Shown: positions 31,773-43,237 of the stretch, in pieces
Numbering within the stretch: the stretch's first letter is position 1
How the letters are laid out: each line of letters opens with the position of its first letter
Origin: Euryodendron excelsum
Lineage: Eukaryota; Streptophyta; Magnoliopsida; Ericales; Pentaphylacaceae
Direction of reading: 5' to 3'
Assembly (NCBI GenBank): GCA_033060915.1
Contig: CM065389.1
Coordinates: forward strand, 13,235,001 to 13,299,000
Length of the DNA: 64,000 nt
Translations under genes and position numbers: made by a program
The notes under the pieces: generated by a model
Database searches by the model: none
Seen by the model: only the letters and a program-made list of their open reading frames with translations
Told to the model about the DNA's origin: nothing

Positions 31773-33549
31773 TCACAGGTTGAAGTTGATGTCATCTAGA
31801 TCAAAATTCCCGAAGCCCGGCATCGGAGGAGGTGGATAACTACTCGAAGCACCACCATTCTGCAGGGAAGATAGAACTGAAATTAGCTGCATACAAAAGA
31901 AACTAAGCAACAGTAGAGCAAGAAGGAGCAAAGAAAGAATAACATACCCCCCCACCACCCATCTGAGATAACCGAGCTGTCAGGGAAGCTACCTCAGCCT
32001 GGTACTGGTCCCGCTCCATCTGGTACTGGTCTCTCTGGTCTCTCACAGCAGTAAACTTGGCTTGGGGCACATATCCTCTAGCACAGCACCACAAGTCAAC
32101 CACCTCCTGGCCAACAGCATACCCGCCAACTACTACCTCAAACCGGGTGAAGGCACTACCTGAATGAGCCCCAAAGTGTGCAGCATAATCTGTATCCGGA
32201 GGAAGTAAGAACTCGGCACCTAACTGACGCTCCTGGTAGAGGATGGGCACCCCCGCCACCTGGGCTCCAAACATATACTCTGGCGGAGCCCCTGTTGATC
32301 GAAACTCCTCGTGAAATTGCCGCCAGTGTCGCTCTCCAAGATAGGACTCCCAAGTGTCATCACTAAGAAAGGCAGCTCTCGACAAGGACAATGGGACCAA
32401 GTACCGGACTGTCTTGTAATGGACTGATCCAATGAAGGGCCGCCAGGGCACATCCCTCACCTCAATCAGCTCCAGGTTAGCCCGGAGCATCACGAAGTTA
32501 GTAATCTCCGATCGCTGGGCTACCCGGTCACGAGCCCACCTCAAAGCACGAGGATAGAGATCGTCCTTAACAACTACAGGGCGACGCACCGGTAGGTACT
32601 CGTAACTCCACCAGACAACGAAAGGCCAAAAGCTAGTCATGTTGCCCCAACAAGAAGAAGTCCGAACCCGCATCGATCGAAGAAAGCAGCCAAAAGAAAA
32701 GGACCCCCAGTCCAGCTCAGACAAAGCTCCTAGATCGGCTACTATGCTCACCAAACGACACGGCACGAGTGACTTCTTGTTGCTGCAGAAGCAGCTAAAG
32801 ATGATATACAACACAAGTCGCCGTCTCATGATGTCCCGCCTGGCAGGCGATGGCTCAGTAGCAAAAGTACGCTCATCCTGACTAATCCAAGAGACCGGGA
32901 AAGCAAAACGCTCAGGATGAGGCAAGTCCAACAGCAAACAGGCCTCGTCCCTGCTGACTAGGTGAAGGGTGATCCGTTGGCCGACAAAGGAGAGCCCTGT
33001 AATAATCGCCCAATCCAAAGGAGTGGGACCTAACTCGAAACCGACAAAATGAAAGGTCCCAGTCTCCCCAAACCACCTCTCAACAAGTGCCAGTACCAAA
33101 TGCCGGTTCAGGCGGTTAGCCTGTAATCCCATAAAAGCGCCGAATCTGATCTCCGCCAAGAAGGCACGATATGATGGGGCAGCCCGCTGCATGGTCACAA
33201 ACACCTGATGAACAGCCCCTCTGAAAGCTGTATGTACTCGCGGAGGCAGCAAGTGTTATCTAGAATACACGCTGGGGTGATAGGAAAGATCCCCGAGTGG
33301 TGGGACGTCTAGTATCTGCAGATCCCCTAAGTCGGCATCCGGCTGCCTCTGCTTGAAAGAAGCTCTCCCATAGCTGGTCACCTAATCCCCGGGGCCCGAT
33401 ACCTCCTCCTCAGCATCAATCTCCTCGACAAAAGCCTGCTCAACCGGAGGAAAAGGGTCGACAGGTAGCCTACTCCCAGCAGAATCGGTCCGGGCCGCCT
33501 TCCTCGAGCGGCGTCTCCTCTCTGAACCGTCATCACCTGCATCTGCCAT
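31773..33549 (-). pseudogene. Antisense plant-mobile-domain-like ORF, two exons, two stops
   Basis: The - strand frame starts MADAGDDGSERRRRSRKAAR (ATG at 33549), with a basic patch, and is interrupted by TAG at 33384-33382 and TAA at 33258-33256. It then runs uninterrupted to 31948. The core resembles the plant mobile domain: LVLALVERWFGETGTFHFVG, PLDWAIITGLSFVGQRI, VLYIIFSCFCSNKKSLV, LVSIVADLGALSELDWGSFS, FWPFVVWWSYEYLPVRRP, VPWRPFIGS. A coiled-coil tail (RDQRDQYQMERDQYQAEVAS) leads to a donor. The intron 31947-31860 (88 bp, GTATGT..CTGCAG) is in phase 0, and the last exon encodes NGGASSSYPPPPMPGFG to TGA 31775-31773. Such domains occur in plant MAIN-like proteins and as passengers in transposons. 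Here it lies antisense inside a Tat-type element, where antisense extra ORFs are known. Start and intron are inferred from the sequence. Confidence 0.7.
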
Positions 33550-34094
33550 CCTGAAAAGGTAAGCCAAGGTAAGTGATGTTAATATACTATCCATACAGTT
33601 TAAATAACAGCAAAATAAAATAAACAACTAACACAAACAAAACAAATAAAAGACTTCGAATGATAAGTCCAAATAAATTTCCTACATGCACATCTTGATT
33701 TTTCAACTTTAAATCACATCTCATGGGTTCTCTGCCTTTTTCCTTAAAAAAAAAAAAGGATTTTATTTCCAAAACTTTAACCAACTCTTTCCATAATTTC
33801 TAAAAATTTCGGCAGAGTCCCGTTTAAAAATGGCCCCTACAACACCCATGACATCAACACAAAATACGAAATGTGCACTTCTCAACAATCACATGACAAT
33901 GGCACCCGTGTACATTTTTCAAATTTTTCAAGATTTTCAAGACGCATGTTTTATTTTTCAAATAAATCAATGGTTTTCAAAGGTCTTCCAAAATTTTTCA
34001 AAATCACCTCAAATGTTTTCAAAAATATTCCAATCTTTTTCCAAATTTCAAACTTTAAAAATTTCATCAATTTCTTGAATTTTCTCATTTTTCT
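33550..34094. other. Unassigned stretch between antisense ORF and LTR B fragment
   Basis: Contains 'ttcggcagagtcccgttt' near 33809 and a run of 'tttttcaaat' variants (33910-34080) resembling the low-complexity part of LTR C, though no LTR C end (GACA) is present. It may be a truncated LTR C-like piece or upstream sequence of the antisense ORF. The right boundary is sharp: LTR B homology begins at about 34095. Confidence 0.4.
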
Positions 34095-35210
34095 AATAGG
34101 ATGCTTAGGTTTTCAAAAGTATCTAGAATGAAGAAGAAGAAGAAGAATCAAGAAAATATAGCAGTGAATTCGACCTTACCTCCATTGTTATTCCTCGATC
34201 CCCAATCAATCCTCACAATTGATCATGAGTTAAGAAATTTAGCTGCTCATGGTCATGGAAAACAATTAATTATGTATTGAAAACTTCCTGGAACATAAAA
34301 ACTATAAACGAACTACGAATGTTGAATTAATTGCAGAAACTATGGATTCTTGAACACAATCTTGAATTAAAGCAATAAAACTTGAATTTATTAGAAGTAA
34401 TTACAAGAATAATGAAAACCCTAATTACTCCTATGAATCTAGAAGTGAAAACCCTCAAGAAATCATCTCCCTTTACAAAAAATCGAAGGGATATATATAG
34501 AGATCGCAAACTGAGTCCTAGCAGGAGTAGGAAACTTGACTAAAAAATCCTTCGTAGCGTTCGAACCCTCCTCAGGGCGTTCGAACCCTCAGAGCCTTGT
34601 TTCTCTCTTTTTCCTTCTTAGAGTTTGAACTCTCCATTTCCCCTTATAATCATGGTTTGAACTCCCAAGCCTGTAAATTCCCCTTCTATGTGTCTAGCCT
34701 TTAGGAGTTCAAACCCTCTTATGGGAGTTCAAACCCTAAAGCCAAAAAAATTTTTTTTTCAATTTTTGCTAGCCACCGTTTGAACTCTTATTTTCTTCTT
34801 GTTTCCACCATTCGAATGCTTAGTGTATTTTTCTTCAATTTTCAACTATCTTCCCCTATTTCTTTGCAGCTCAGTTCAAGGCTTTTGGAGTCCATTTCAT
34901 ATAATGCTCGTTAGATGTGAACTTATATAACTCTGCGAAATCTTTCCAACGGCGCATTTTTCACTCCATTCCGAGCTACGGATGACACTTTGCATGTTTT
35001 TCGAGACAAATCCCAACAACAATCTTCACTATGCATGCCCGCACTCCGAATCGCTTTTATGGCTCCAAATCCTCTTCTTTATCAGCATTTACTTGTAATA
35101 AACTCAAAATACGACTCTTAGTATAATATATACTAAAGAGGGTATAATTAACCTAATCTAGAGCTAATTTAGGTCAGTTTAATTGTATGGAACTGCACTT
35201 ATGCAGCTCA
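34095..35210 (-). mobile_element. Truncated LTR B copy
   Basis: Aligns with 11621-12771 throughout, including the tail TTATGCAGCTCA that corresponds to the TGAGCTGCATAA start on the - strand. The part corresponding to 11065-11620 is missing. By position it is likely the 5' LTR of the - strand Athila-like element whose 3' LTR is 11065-12771. Confidence 0.85.
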
Positions 35211-35226
35211 ATCAGATAAGATTAAG

Positions 35227-35917
35227 TCTAAGGTTATGCTTTTTAATTGGAATTGTTTGCCCCAAGATAGCGACATATTGCGTGCAGCAAAGGAATACTC
35301 TAATTATTTGTTACTTACATGTATGGTTGCTTGAAAAATTTAGAGTTCTATTATAAAGTAGTGGGTTTAGAGTGGGTGTGCTCAAGTAATAAGTTAAGGA
35401 ATCATGCGCAGTGGTGCATGAATATGAAATTTAAATATGTGGAAAAGTTGTTATGGGAAGCCTTGTTTATGTTAGTAATATGGCTCATTTGGAAGGCCAG
35501 GAATGACTCTATTTGTAATCATGTTACTGTCAAGTGGGTTGATGTTATGGATAATGCAATGATCCATGCTATCGAATGGGTAAAAGCAGAGATTCCTAAT
35601 GCTCCTTTTTTTTTTTTTCAGTTGATGATATTTTGTATTCATTAGAGAGGTGAGGAGGAACAGGATTAGAGGGGTGAGAAGGATCAGAGGGTAAATCAGG
35701 GTACTGGTGTAGCTTGAGGAATAGTTAGGTGTCTTTCTTTTTGGCTGTAATGTTGGTATCTCACCAGCTTGTGAGTTCCATGGCCAGTCTTATGTTGGTC
35801 ATCTTGGTGTGATTTTTTGGCAGTCTTGGTATCTGTCCTTTTATGTAAATCCCATCTCTTAGTATACTACTCTCGTCACAAACGAAATTCTTCTTTTGAG
35901 GCTTAAAAAAAAAAACC
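35227..35917 (+). mobile_element. 5'-truncated LINE with target duplication TAAGATTAAG
   Basis: The flanks TAAGATTAAG at 35217-35226 and 35918-35927 are identical. The insert ends in A11 plus CC. Its coding part (about 35319-35645) reads LLWEALFMLVIWLIWKARND then AMIHAIEWVKAEI, the segment between reverse transcriptase and RNase H in plant L1-type ORF2 (WxIWKARND). The rest is 3' UTR. The catalytic reverse transcriptase is absent, so it was probably dead on arrival. It landed 6 bp from the end of the LTR B fragment. Confidence 0.9.
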
Positions 35918-35927
35918 TAAGATTAAG

Positions 35928-38300
35928 GATATATTTTCTCCAACTACCCCATTAATTGAGAAAATCTTTGTAACTACCCCAATAACTGAGGATATATCAT
36001 AGTAATTAGGATTTCAATCTCCAATGTGACCGTCACAGCATATCATTATGTTTATGTGGTATGACGATTTATTCATGTAATACCATGTGTAGAGAGAGAT
36101 AACATTTTTTTGAAATATTATAGGCATTATTCTAGTTGTGTGGCGCCTTTTCATATTTAAATTTCTCGACATGTAAATAATTTTACACGTGTCACAATTT
36201 AAATGGAATATCACACCATGTAAGCATCATGACGTGGTGTGATAGTCATCCTGGATAGTTAATCATTTATTTGACATAATTTGGTTATCTTGGAATACAA
36301 TTTCAGCAAAAGGCCGCGTCATCATTGTTACAATGAATATTTTCCCCAAGGAGACAATCTGTCCAACTTCCACTAGATATGGCCGACACTATATTTATAC
36401 TTCCATTGCGTTGATTTTAGGTACTGTTAAATAATAAAGTTAAAAAGAAAAAGCCTTTGCCTTGAAGCTAATCTTTCTTTTTCTCCTTCTATTATGTGGT
36501 TATGAGATCTTGAAATTAAAGGGAGTGGAATATACTGATATTTGGAGCTACCTTGAGAAATAAGAGAATAATTCTAGAAAAATAATAAAATAATACATGA
36601 AAAGCATACAAAATGATGTGAAAATTTGACAGCTAATCATTTCAAACCAAATTACCTTTCAAGAAGGTACTGTCATATTATTCTGATCGAGTTAATTCAA
36701 ACATTCATGGCAACAATATGACTAGTTTCATACTAATTAATGAACATACATTTGCTATTAAAATCAAAGGGGAAATGTAAATAAAGAGAACTATCAACAG
36801 CAAATAAATAAAATAAAAAGTTATTTTTGAATTAAAAAAAAGATAGGAGAAGACGACTAGCACCTGACAACCTTACCTGTGTGGGACCATGTACGTGGAG
36901 TTTCTTACTTCATGAATCACAGAAAAGAAATATAAAAGGATGGAAAAGTATATATATAACTATATAACATGTGTGTGTACGTGGGTGTGTATTAGTATGT
37001 AGACCAAATTTGTATCTTTTTTTTAATTTTATTTACATGCTATATAATGTGAGTGGTTCGAGTAATGTTAATAACTTTGTTTCAAGTCGTATCTTGGTGA
37101 AGTGGATTCATGAGCAAAGCTAATACCATCCAGGGGCCCTCTTTACACTTTCGTGTGCAAAATTAAGATGTGTTCCTCCAAGTTGAGATTTTGGACGGTC
37201 AGCCTTCGACAGGCATATGAAGTTATGAACAGTTGACGATACTCTGATCCCATTCATTATTCATTTTGTATCAACAATTTTGATGTTTTAGTGCCATATG
37301 AATTTAAAAAAAAAATCAATTCTTTTATAATTTTATATAGAATTCTCCACCAAAATAAATGTTGCGGTGGCATTTTTTTGTAATTTAAACTATTTTAATG
37401 ATTATTTTATTTTAAAATAATATGTCTCAATCCAATCATGTACATTTTTGGTTTATGTAGCAATATTACTCTATTAATAGTTTGTATAGGCTTTCATCAG
37501 TTTACCTCCTAATATTCTAACACCATCACATTAGCTAGCTAAATGGTTTGTATATATGGGATTTGATTAAGAGAACAGAAATGGTACTTTGATCGTAGTT
37601 ACTATTTAGATAATTATTGTCAGTACTCAGTGTAATAATAGTTACCATAAAATGTGACCATATTGTAGTAACTACGATTATATTTGTGGTAATTGTAGTT
37701 CATATTTATAATAATCATAGCTCACGGTTGTAGTTATTGATTTTTCACCAAAAATATGTGAATTTTTTTCAAAAATTTCACCTAATAATAAAAAAAATTG
37801 TAATTTTATTTAAGAGCTAGAATTGCAAGTTAACTTTAAAACCCTTCAAGTTACCTACCTACCTGCAATACAAAAGCACATAGGATCATCAAGAGGCATA
37901 GTATATTCGAAGCCAAATTTCACCAGTACCATCACATGATATGCTAGTGGTGTCCCACATTTGAAATATCAGCAAAAGCGAAATTTCCACGAATCAGATG
38001 CTATTTTTTTTTCTTTTCAATTGATTTTCAACAACTGCTTCACAATACACACGTAAACAAAGGGGACTAACCTTCCAAGAAACATCCGAAAGACGGAAAC
38101 AAACAATGTTAAATATTGACCAGATGAAAACAGAAGAACAAGATAACACCTCTGTTTTACCAGGTCCTCGTCACATAGAGACCCAGTAGGCAAACCAAAC
38201 GCGGCTCTAAAGAAGTCATTTTGTTTTTATCCAAAGCTTCATATCCTGAACTTCCACTACAAGCGTGTTAATGCCACCCTAGAAAACGCGTTACAATCAC
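35928..38300. other. Intergenic DNA and ASR2 upstream region
   Basis: No gene is recognised. From about 37370 the sequence is paralogous to DNA upstream of ASR3 (41690 on), with shared 'ggctttcatcag', 'tcacattagcta' and 'ttcaccagtaccat' blocks. From about 37915 it also matches DNA upstream of ASR1. This marks the extent of the duplicated segment. Confidence 0.6.
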
Positions 38301-38301
38301 A

Positions 38302-38310
38302 TATAAATAG
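38302..38310 (+). promoter_or_regulatory. ASR2 TATA box
   Basis: TATAAATAG in the context ttacaatcaca-TATAAATAGCAATAC, at the same place relative to the ATG as in ASR1. The ACGT core present next to the ASR1 TATA box is replaced by ACAT here. Confidence 0.75.
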
Positions 38311-38426
38311 CAATACTTTCATTAGTCTTCCACCCACAGGCCATCTATCGAAAACCTTTCAAATACCAGTTTTCGCATACACCCTACTTTTGCCAAACTC
38401 TTATTATATTTTTGCAACCACCATCC

Positions 38427-39385
38427 ATGGCTGAACAGAAACACCACCACCTCCACCACCACAAGGAGGAAGGGAAGCCCCATAATTATGAGAAAGAGGC
38501 AAAGAAACACAAGCATCGTGAGCATCTCGGCCAGCTCGGTGCCATTGCCGCTGGCAATTATGCGTTGGTAATGTTCTAACACTGTTATATATACATATCT
38601 ATATGTTTTGTGTATAGTTATATATATGGAACGATTGGCATTTGTGACTTGAATTACAAGGAACGAATTCTCAAGCAGCCCAACCAAGCACAAGGCGTGC
38701 ATGGTGGTGCATTGCATGTGTTCGTTAGTAAGACAAGAGAATTGAATTACACTCAACCTTTATAACCAATGGTGCATGAAATAATACTTAGTTTGCTATA
38801 CATTCAATGATTTTCTTCCACTTATGATGATCATAATAGCCTGATCATATCACTGAAATAGTCAAGGGAATCGAGAATTGCAAGTGTTTAAAGATACTTG
38901 TACCTGCAGAGAGAACAATGTTGTTTCTCATTAAGTGCATTCAGAAATTTTTTTTTTTTACTAACAATATATAATCTCCTGGAAAATTGTTCCTCATAAA
39001 ATTCTTATTAACATTTATTTTATTTTTTTAAAGAAAAAGAAGAAAAATTACAACTTTTTTTTTTCCTTTATTCATGTAAATGCTTTTGTTTTTCTTCTTT
39101 CCTTTTGGTGGAAACCATCCACAAAATTTATGTATAGTTCATTTTCTAATTTTTTTTCTCATTATTGGAATATCCGCATTATGAAAATTTTAGCATGAGA
39201 AACACAAGGCAAAGAAAGACCCAGAGCATGCCCACAAACACAAGATAAAAGAAGAAATTGCAGTTGCAATTGCAGTCGGAGCTGCTGGTTATGCACTGCA
39301 CGAGCATCATGAGAAAAAAGCAGTGCAGAAAGCAGCGAAGAAGGAAGCAAAGTCTCATGGAAAGAAGCATCACCACCTCTTTTGA
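38427..39385 (+). CDS. ASR: ABA/WDS (ASR) stress protein, copy 2, two exons
   Basis: Exon 1 is 38427-38567 (47 codons, donor GTAATG), the intron is 38568-39193 (626 bp, acceptor tttag), and exon 2 is 39194-39385 (63 codons and TGA). The protein is 110 aa. It has a His-rich start ([20 protein letters not shown]), [16 protein letters not shown] at the end of exon 1, and [20 protein letters not shown] at the start of exon 2. An Ala/Val/Ile helix, LHEHHEKK and a Lys/His-rich tail ([13 protein letters not shown]) follow. Compared with copy 1 it lacks four residues near the N-terminus and gains a QKAAKK-type insertion in the tail. The role should be as in copy 1: a hydrophilic stress protein in nucleus and cytosol that binds zinc. 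The antisense frames at this locus come from the alternating Lys/His codons. Confidence 0.93.
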
Positions 39386-39740
39386 TTTTTGATTAGCTCT
39401 CCATGGGTTCTTTAATTTTTTTTCCACAGTTTTTGTTTTTTGTTTTTTTATTTTCTGTTGGTAGTACTGGAAACTATATACCTAAATTAGCATAAAAGTC
39501 TGTTAGGTTTGCTTAGTGGGTCTCTATATGATGACCTGGTAAAAAGAGGTATCATCTTGTACTTCTGTTTTCATGTGATGTAATATTGTTTCACTTTTTT
39601 ATTATAAGGTTAGTCCCTTGTTTATTGTCTATGCATGTGTCTATTGGTCTATGGGAAATTATTTTAAATGGCGGTCTTGCGCATGTAATTTCCACACTAA
39701 TTAACTATTAGTACATTTAAATAGGGCCTACCATGCATTC
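39386..39740. other. ASR2 3' flank
   Basis: Shares 'ctgttaggtttgct' and following bases with the ASR1 3' flank (10838 on), so it belongs to the duplicated segment. No gene is seen. Confidence 0.5.
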
Positions 39741-40012
39741 TAAGTGCCTGTTTGATACAGTTTTTTCAATTTTTTTATTTTATATTTTTGGCTAATAAGT
39801 AAAAAAGACAAAAAAAATTTAATTTTTTTTATTTTGTATTTTTAGCTTATAAGCGAAAAAAAATTAATTTTTTTCAGCTTTTTCTTACTTTTATAAGCTA
39901 ATAAGACTAGTAGAAAAGCCAAAAAAAAAAAAAAAAAGCTAAAAAAAATTAACTTTTTTACTTATAAATAAAAAAAATTAAGCCAAAAAAATTTAAAATA
40001 AGCCCTACCGTC
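39741..40012. mobile_element. AT-rich foldback, possible MITE
   Basis: Runs of TTTTT/AAAAA with AGCTTATAAGC-like palindromes (e.g. tagcttataagcg, ttataagctaataag) make the stretch strongly self-complementary. It starts near 'gtgcctgtttgatacag', a start shared by many plant MITEs, and ends near 'aataagccctaccg'. No target duplication could be fixed. Confidence 0.4.
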
Positions 40013-40617
40013 TGTAAACCATGGTAACGGTCCCCCAGAACAAAGTCATTAACGACCCACTTGACAAACCGATGTGTCACGTCCTAAGAAATCAAATCGT
40101 CTCATACTCGTACTTGGAAGTTTTGATCTTATGTGCACGTGTATAGACTTGGAAGATACATCTTAATTAACATTTGCTTGATAAGAGGAGAAGGTATACT
40201 AATGAAAACTTGCAAAAACTATTAAACAGATTTTTTGTTCAAAATTTTCATATAGAATTATATAATTTTTTCTAGTCCTTTCATTTCAGATCAAAACGGT
40301 TACTATCTTGGCTCATAATTGATTTAAAAAGTACCACTACTTTATTATTTCAACCAGGTTCAAACACTCAACGGTTGAGAGAAGAGTCGGATTTTAAGCC
40401 CAACTGTTGAAGGTTGTTGAGAGAACATGCATTATCTTTTCCTATTCAGAAAATGATATTCTTTAAAAAAAGTTGTATAAAAAATTCCTCTACAATGATG
40501 TGACAATAATATTTTGTAATTAAAAACTATTATAATAACTATTTTATTTTTAAGTAAAAAACTTTTATTCAACTATATTATTTTTGTGATAAATTTTGTA
40601 TAAAAATTCTGTTAATA
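40013..40617. other. Intergenic DNA, no gene recognised
   Basis: AT-rich. The part from about 40450 resembles DNA at 2890-3100 and 37310-37440 (runs such as 'aatattttgtaattaaaaa'), suggesting an old dispersed repeat. Confidence 0.45.
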
Positions 40618-41421
40618 TGCCATTAGTCTTTTCTCTTCCAATAACGAAGACTTCCAATCTCTTCTCTTCCAATAATGAAGATTTCCAATCTTTTCTCTTC
40701 CAATAAATGAAGACTTCCAATCTTTTCTCTTCCAATAACGAAGATCTCTAAACGTCTTTTCTCTTCCAATAAATGAAGACTTCCTATCTTTTCTCTTCCA
40801 ATAACGAAGACCTCTAGACGTCTTTTCTCTTCCAATAACGAAGACTTCCAATCTCTTCTCTTCCAATAACAAAAACTTCCAATAACGAAGACCTCTAGAC
40901 GTCTTTTCTCTTCCAATAACGAAGACTTCCAATCTTTTCTCTTCCAATAACAAAAACTTCCAATAACGAAGACCTCTAGACGTCTTTTCTCTTCCAATAA
41001 CGAAGACTTCCAATAACAAAGACCTCTAGACGTCTTTTCTCTTCCAATAATGAAGATTTCCAATCTTTTCTCTTCCAATAAATGAAGACTTCCAATCTTT
41101 TCTCTTCCAATAAATGAAGACTTCCAATCTTTTCTCTTCCAATAACGAAGACCTCTAAACGTCTTTTCTCTTCCAATAAATGAAGACTTCCTATCTTTTC
41201 TCTTCCAATAACGAAGACCTCTAGACGTCTTTTCTCTTCCAGTAACGAAGACTTCCAATCTTTTCTCTTCCAATAACAAAAACTTCCAATAACGAAGACC
41301 TCTAGACGTCTTTTCTCTTCCAATAACGAAGACTTCCAATCTTTTCTCTTCCAATAACAAAAACTTCCAATAACGAAGACCTCTAGACGTCTTTTCTCTT
41401 CCAATAACGAAGATTTCTAGA
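40618..41421. repeat. Minisatellite built on TCTTTTCTCTTCCAATAACG, with 407-bp higher-order repeat
   Basis: The basic unit is about 31 bp (cttttctcttccaataacg plus aagacttccaat), mixed with a second type carrying aagacctctagacg. The whole arrangement from about 40640 recurs 407 bp later: for example ctctaaacg ends at 40754 and again at 41161, and the order of variant units after it is the same in both halves. Units lack stops on the - strand in all three frames, which produces frames of 135-245 codons that I do not regard as genes. Confidence 0.95.
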
Positions 41422-42236
41422 CGTTCTCAAACTCCGGCCTGGACGGTAAGAATTTGATAAGATCACGTATCTTTCTCTGCTTTGAATACAAGTTCTTTCT
41501 TTATTCAATTCGAGTGCCACATGGCGCTATGGGTGAGGTAGCGTGGGGTTTTTTTTTATATTGTGATAGGGACTTTCGTTTTTGGAAGAAAGGGAAGATT
41601 ACGCATTGATCATTGACTAAACGAAAAAGCTCTTTTGCAATCAAGATACATAATCTCATTACTCTAAAGTAAAATGTTTTCATTTAATTATATAATTTTG
41701 ATGCTAAACTACGCATAAATTTTTTAGTTGCTTAGTATTACTTTCAGTTAAATGATTTGTATAGTCTTTCATCAGCTGACCTCCTTATATTATAAATCAA
41801 ATTTCACCACAATCACATTAGCTAACTGATTGGGTAATATTATATACACAGAAAAATTCAGCCGAATTGGGTGGTTAAACGAGAGCCATTCACTTACAAA
41901 CATAACACTCATCATGATAACTCTTATTTATAAAAATATAACTATACATGATTCTTGGGAGATTTTTTTGTACAAGTTCTATAAAAGAGTAGCATTTTCC
42001 TAAATTGTTTTGTATATATATGCTTTCATTAGTTTAGTTTCTTCTCCTCCTCCAATCAATCAAAATCCTAATCAACGTGTACCTTCAATACACAGGCACA
42101 TAAAGATTTGAGAAGAGAAGGCCATACCATTGCTGGAACCCTTGCAGTGGAGAGTAACACCACAAGCACGTAATGATCAAGAGGTATAATACTATAAACC
42201 AAATTTTACCAGTACCATGGATCACATGATCGAGGC
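41422..42236 (+). promoter_or_regulatory. ASR3 upstream region
   Basis: Paralogous to DNA upstream of ASR2 from about 41690. Shared blocks include 'ctttcatcag', 'tcacattagctaa' and 'ttaccagtaccat'. No gene is seen. Confidence 0.5.
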
Positions 42237-42516
42237 CAGGGACACATCCAGAAATTTTCTTGAGGGGATCAAGATAAAAAAATTTAAAACTTTCGGGAGT
42301 CAAGATAAAATGTTTTGAATTTTTTTAAGTTAATACTTTGATTTTTATCCTAAATACTCAAAAATTTATGAAATGTAAATAGAATTTTAAAAACTCAAGA
42401 GGAGTGAAAACATTAATTTTTGTTATAAATATACAAGAGCTATGAGGCCTAAACATAATTTTAAAAATCCAAGGAGGGCTAGAGCCCTCCTTGACCCACA
42501 CATAAGTCCGCCCTTG
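42237..42516. mobile_element. hAT-type MITE, 280 bp
   Basis: Left end CAGGGACACATCCAG and right end AAGTCCGCCCTTG are inverted and fit the CAGGGGCGGA-type terminus of many plant hAT MITEs. The 8-bp flanks ATCGAGGC and ATCGAGCA agree at six positions. The right part carries 'gagggctagagccctcc', a further inverted repeat. The ASR2 upstream region lacks it. Confidence 0.65.
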
Positions 42517-43033
42517 ATCGAGCAAAGCAAAATTTCTGTGTATGAGATTTGGACATTTTCTTAGGACACAAGAAACTATAGATGGGTTGGTTTAGATTGG
42601 CCATGCAGTTAGCTAGCTAGCTGGGGACACACAATCAAAGCTAATTTTCAATTGCGTCACTATATGCACACAAACACGAAGACTAGCTAACCTTCTAAGA
42701 AACATCTGAAACAATGTTAAACATGAAAACAGAACCCAGATAACACCTATTTTCACCAGGTCATGATCTTCATGATACATAGACCGAGTAAGGAAACGCG
42801 TTACAATCACATATAAATATCAATACTTCCATTAGTCTTCCACCCACAGGGCCCATCCATCAAAACCCTTTCTGAATACACAACTTTTTTAAAAACCATT
42901 GCTGAACAAAAACAGCACCACCACCACCACCACAAGGAAGAAAGGAAGCCTATTGGTGCATTATTCTACGACCACCGATAACATATGGGAGTTTTTTTTA
43001 GGAAAACATCTGAGAGATTCTAAAATCCCATGG

Positions 43034-43237
43034 GGTTGGTTGGCCTGGTAGTTAAGGCTTAGGGCTTGGGGTCTACTCACTCGAAGATCTAAAGTTCAAA
43101 ACCTCTTAAGTGTTATCAACTTCTTGGAGGTACCCCATGGTCTTTGAACTGGTAATGGACCGATTTGTATGGGACGGGGACTACACAGATTCTGGAATTA
43201 GTCCAAGTGCGCAAGCTAGCCCGGACATCTGATTAGC
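43034..43237 (+). mobile_element. tRNA-derived SINE (Au-SINE-like)
   Basis: Box A-like TGGCCTGGTAGTTAAGG at 43041-43057, box B-like AGTTCAAAACCTC at 43093-43105, and a 3' body ending 'ggaattagtccaagtgcgca' plus 'agctagcccggacatct', which matches the conserved end of the Au family of plant SINEs. An A-rich/TA tail follows. It lies between the remains of ASR3 exon 1 and exon 2, in the same orientation. Confidence 0.75.

Noticed and set aside
31773..33549. A normal, intact host gene
   Set aside because: Two in-frame stops near the N-terminus and its location inside a retroelement argue against an intact gene, although the intron and last exon look functional.
35319..35645. 108-codon + strand frame as a host gene
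   Set aside because: It matches the LINE ORF2 segment WLIWKARND and lies within the insert bounded by the TAAGATTAAG duplication.
40612..41404. Three long overlapping - strand frames (up to 245 codons) with LLEEKRLEVFVIGR-type repeats
   Set aside because: All three frames are open because the minisatellite unit lacks stops; no start context, no domain, and the protein repeats mirror the DNA repeat.
43034..43110. A tRNA gene, because of box A/B-like sequences
   Set aside because: No cloverleaf or anticodon stem can be made; the 3' body and tail identify a SINE.
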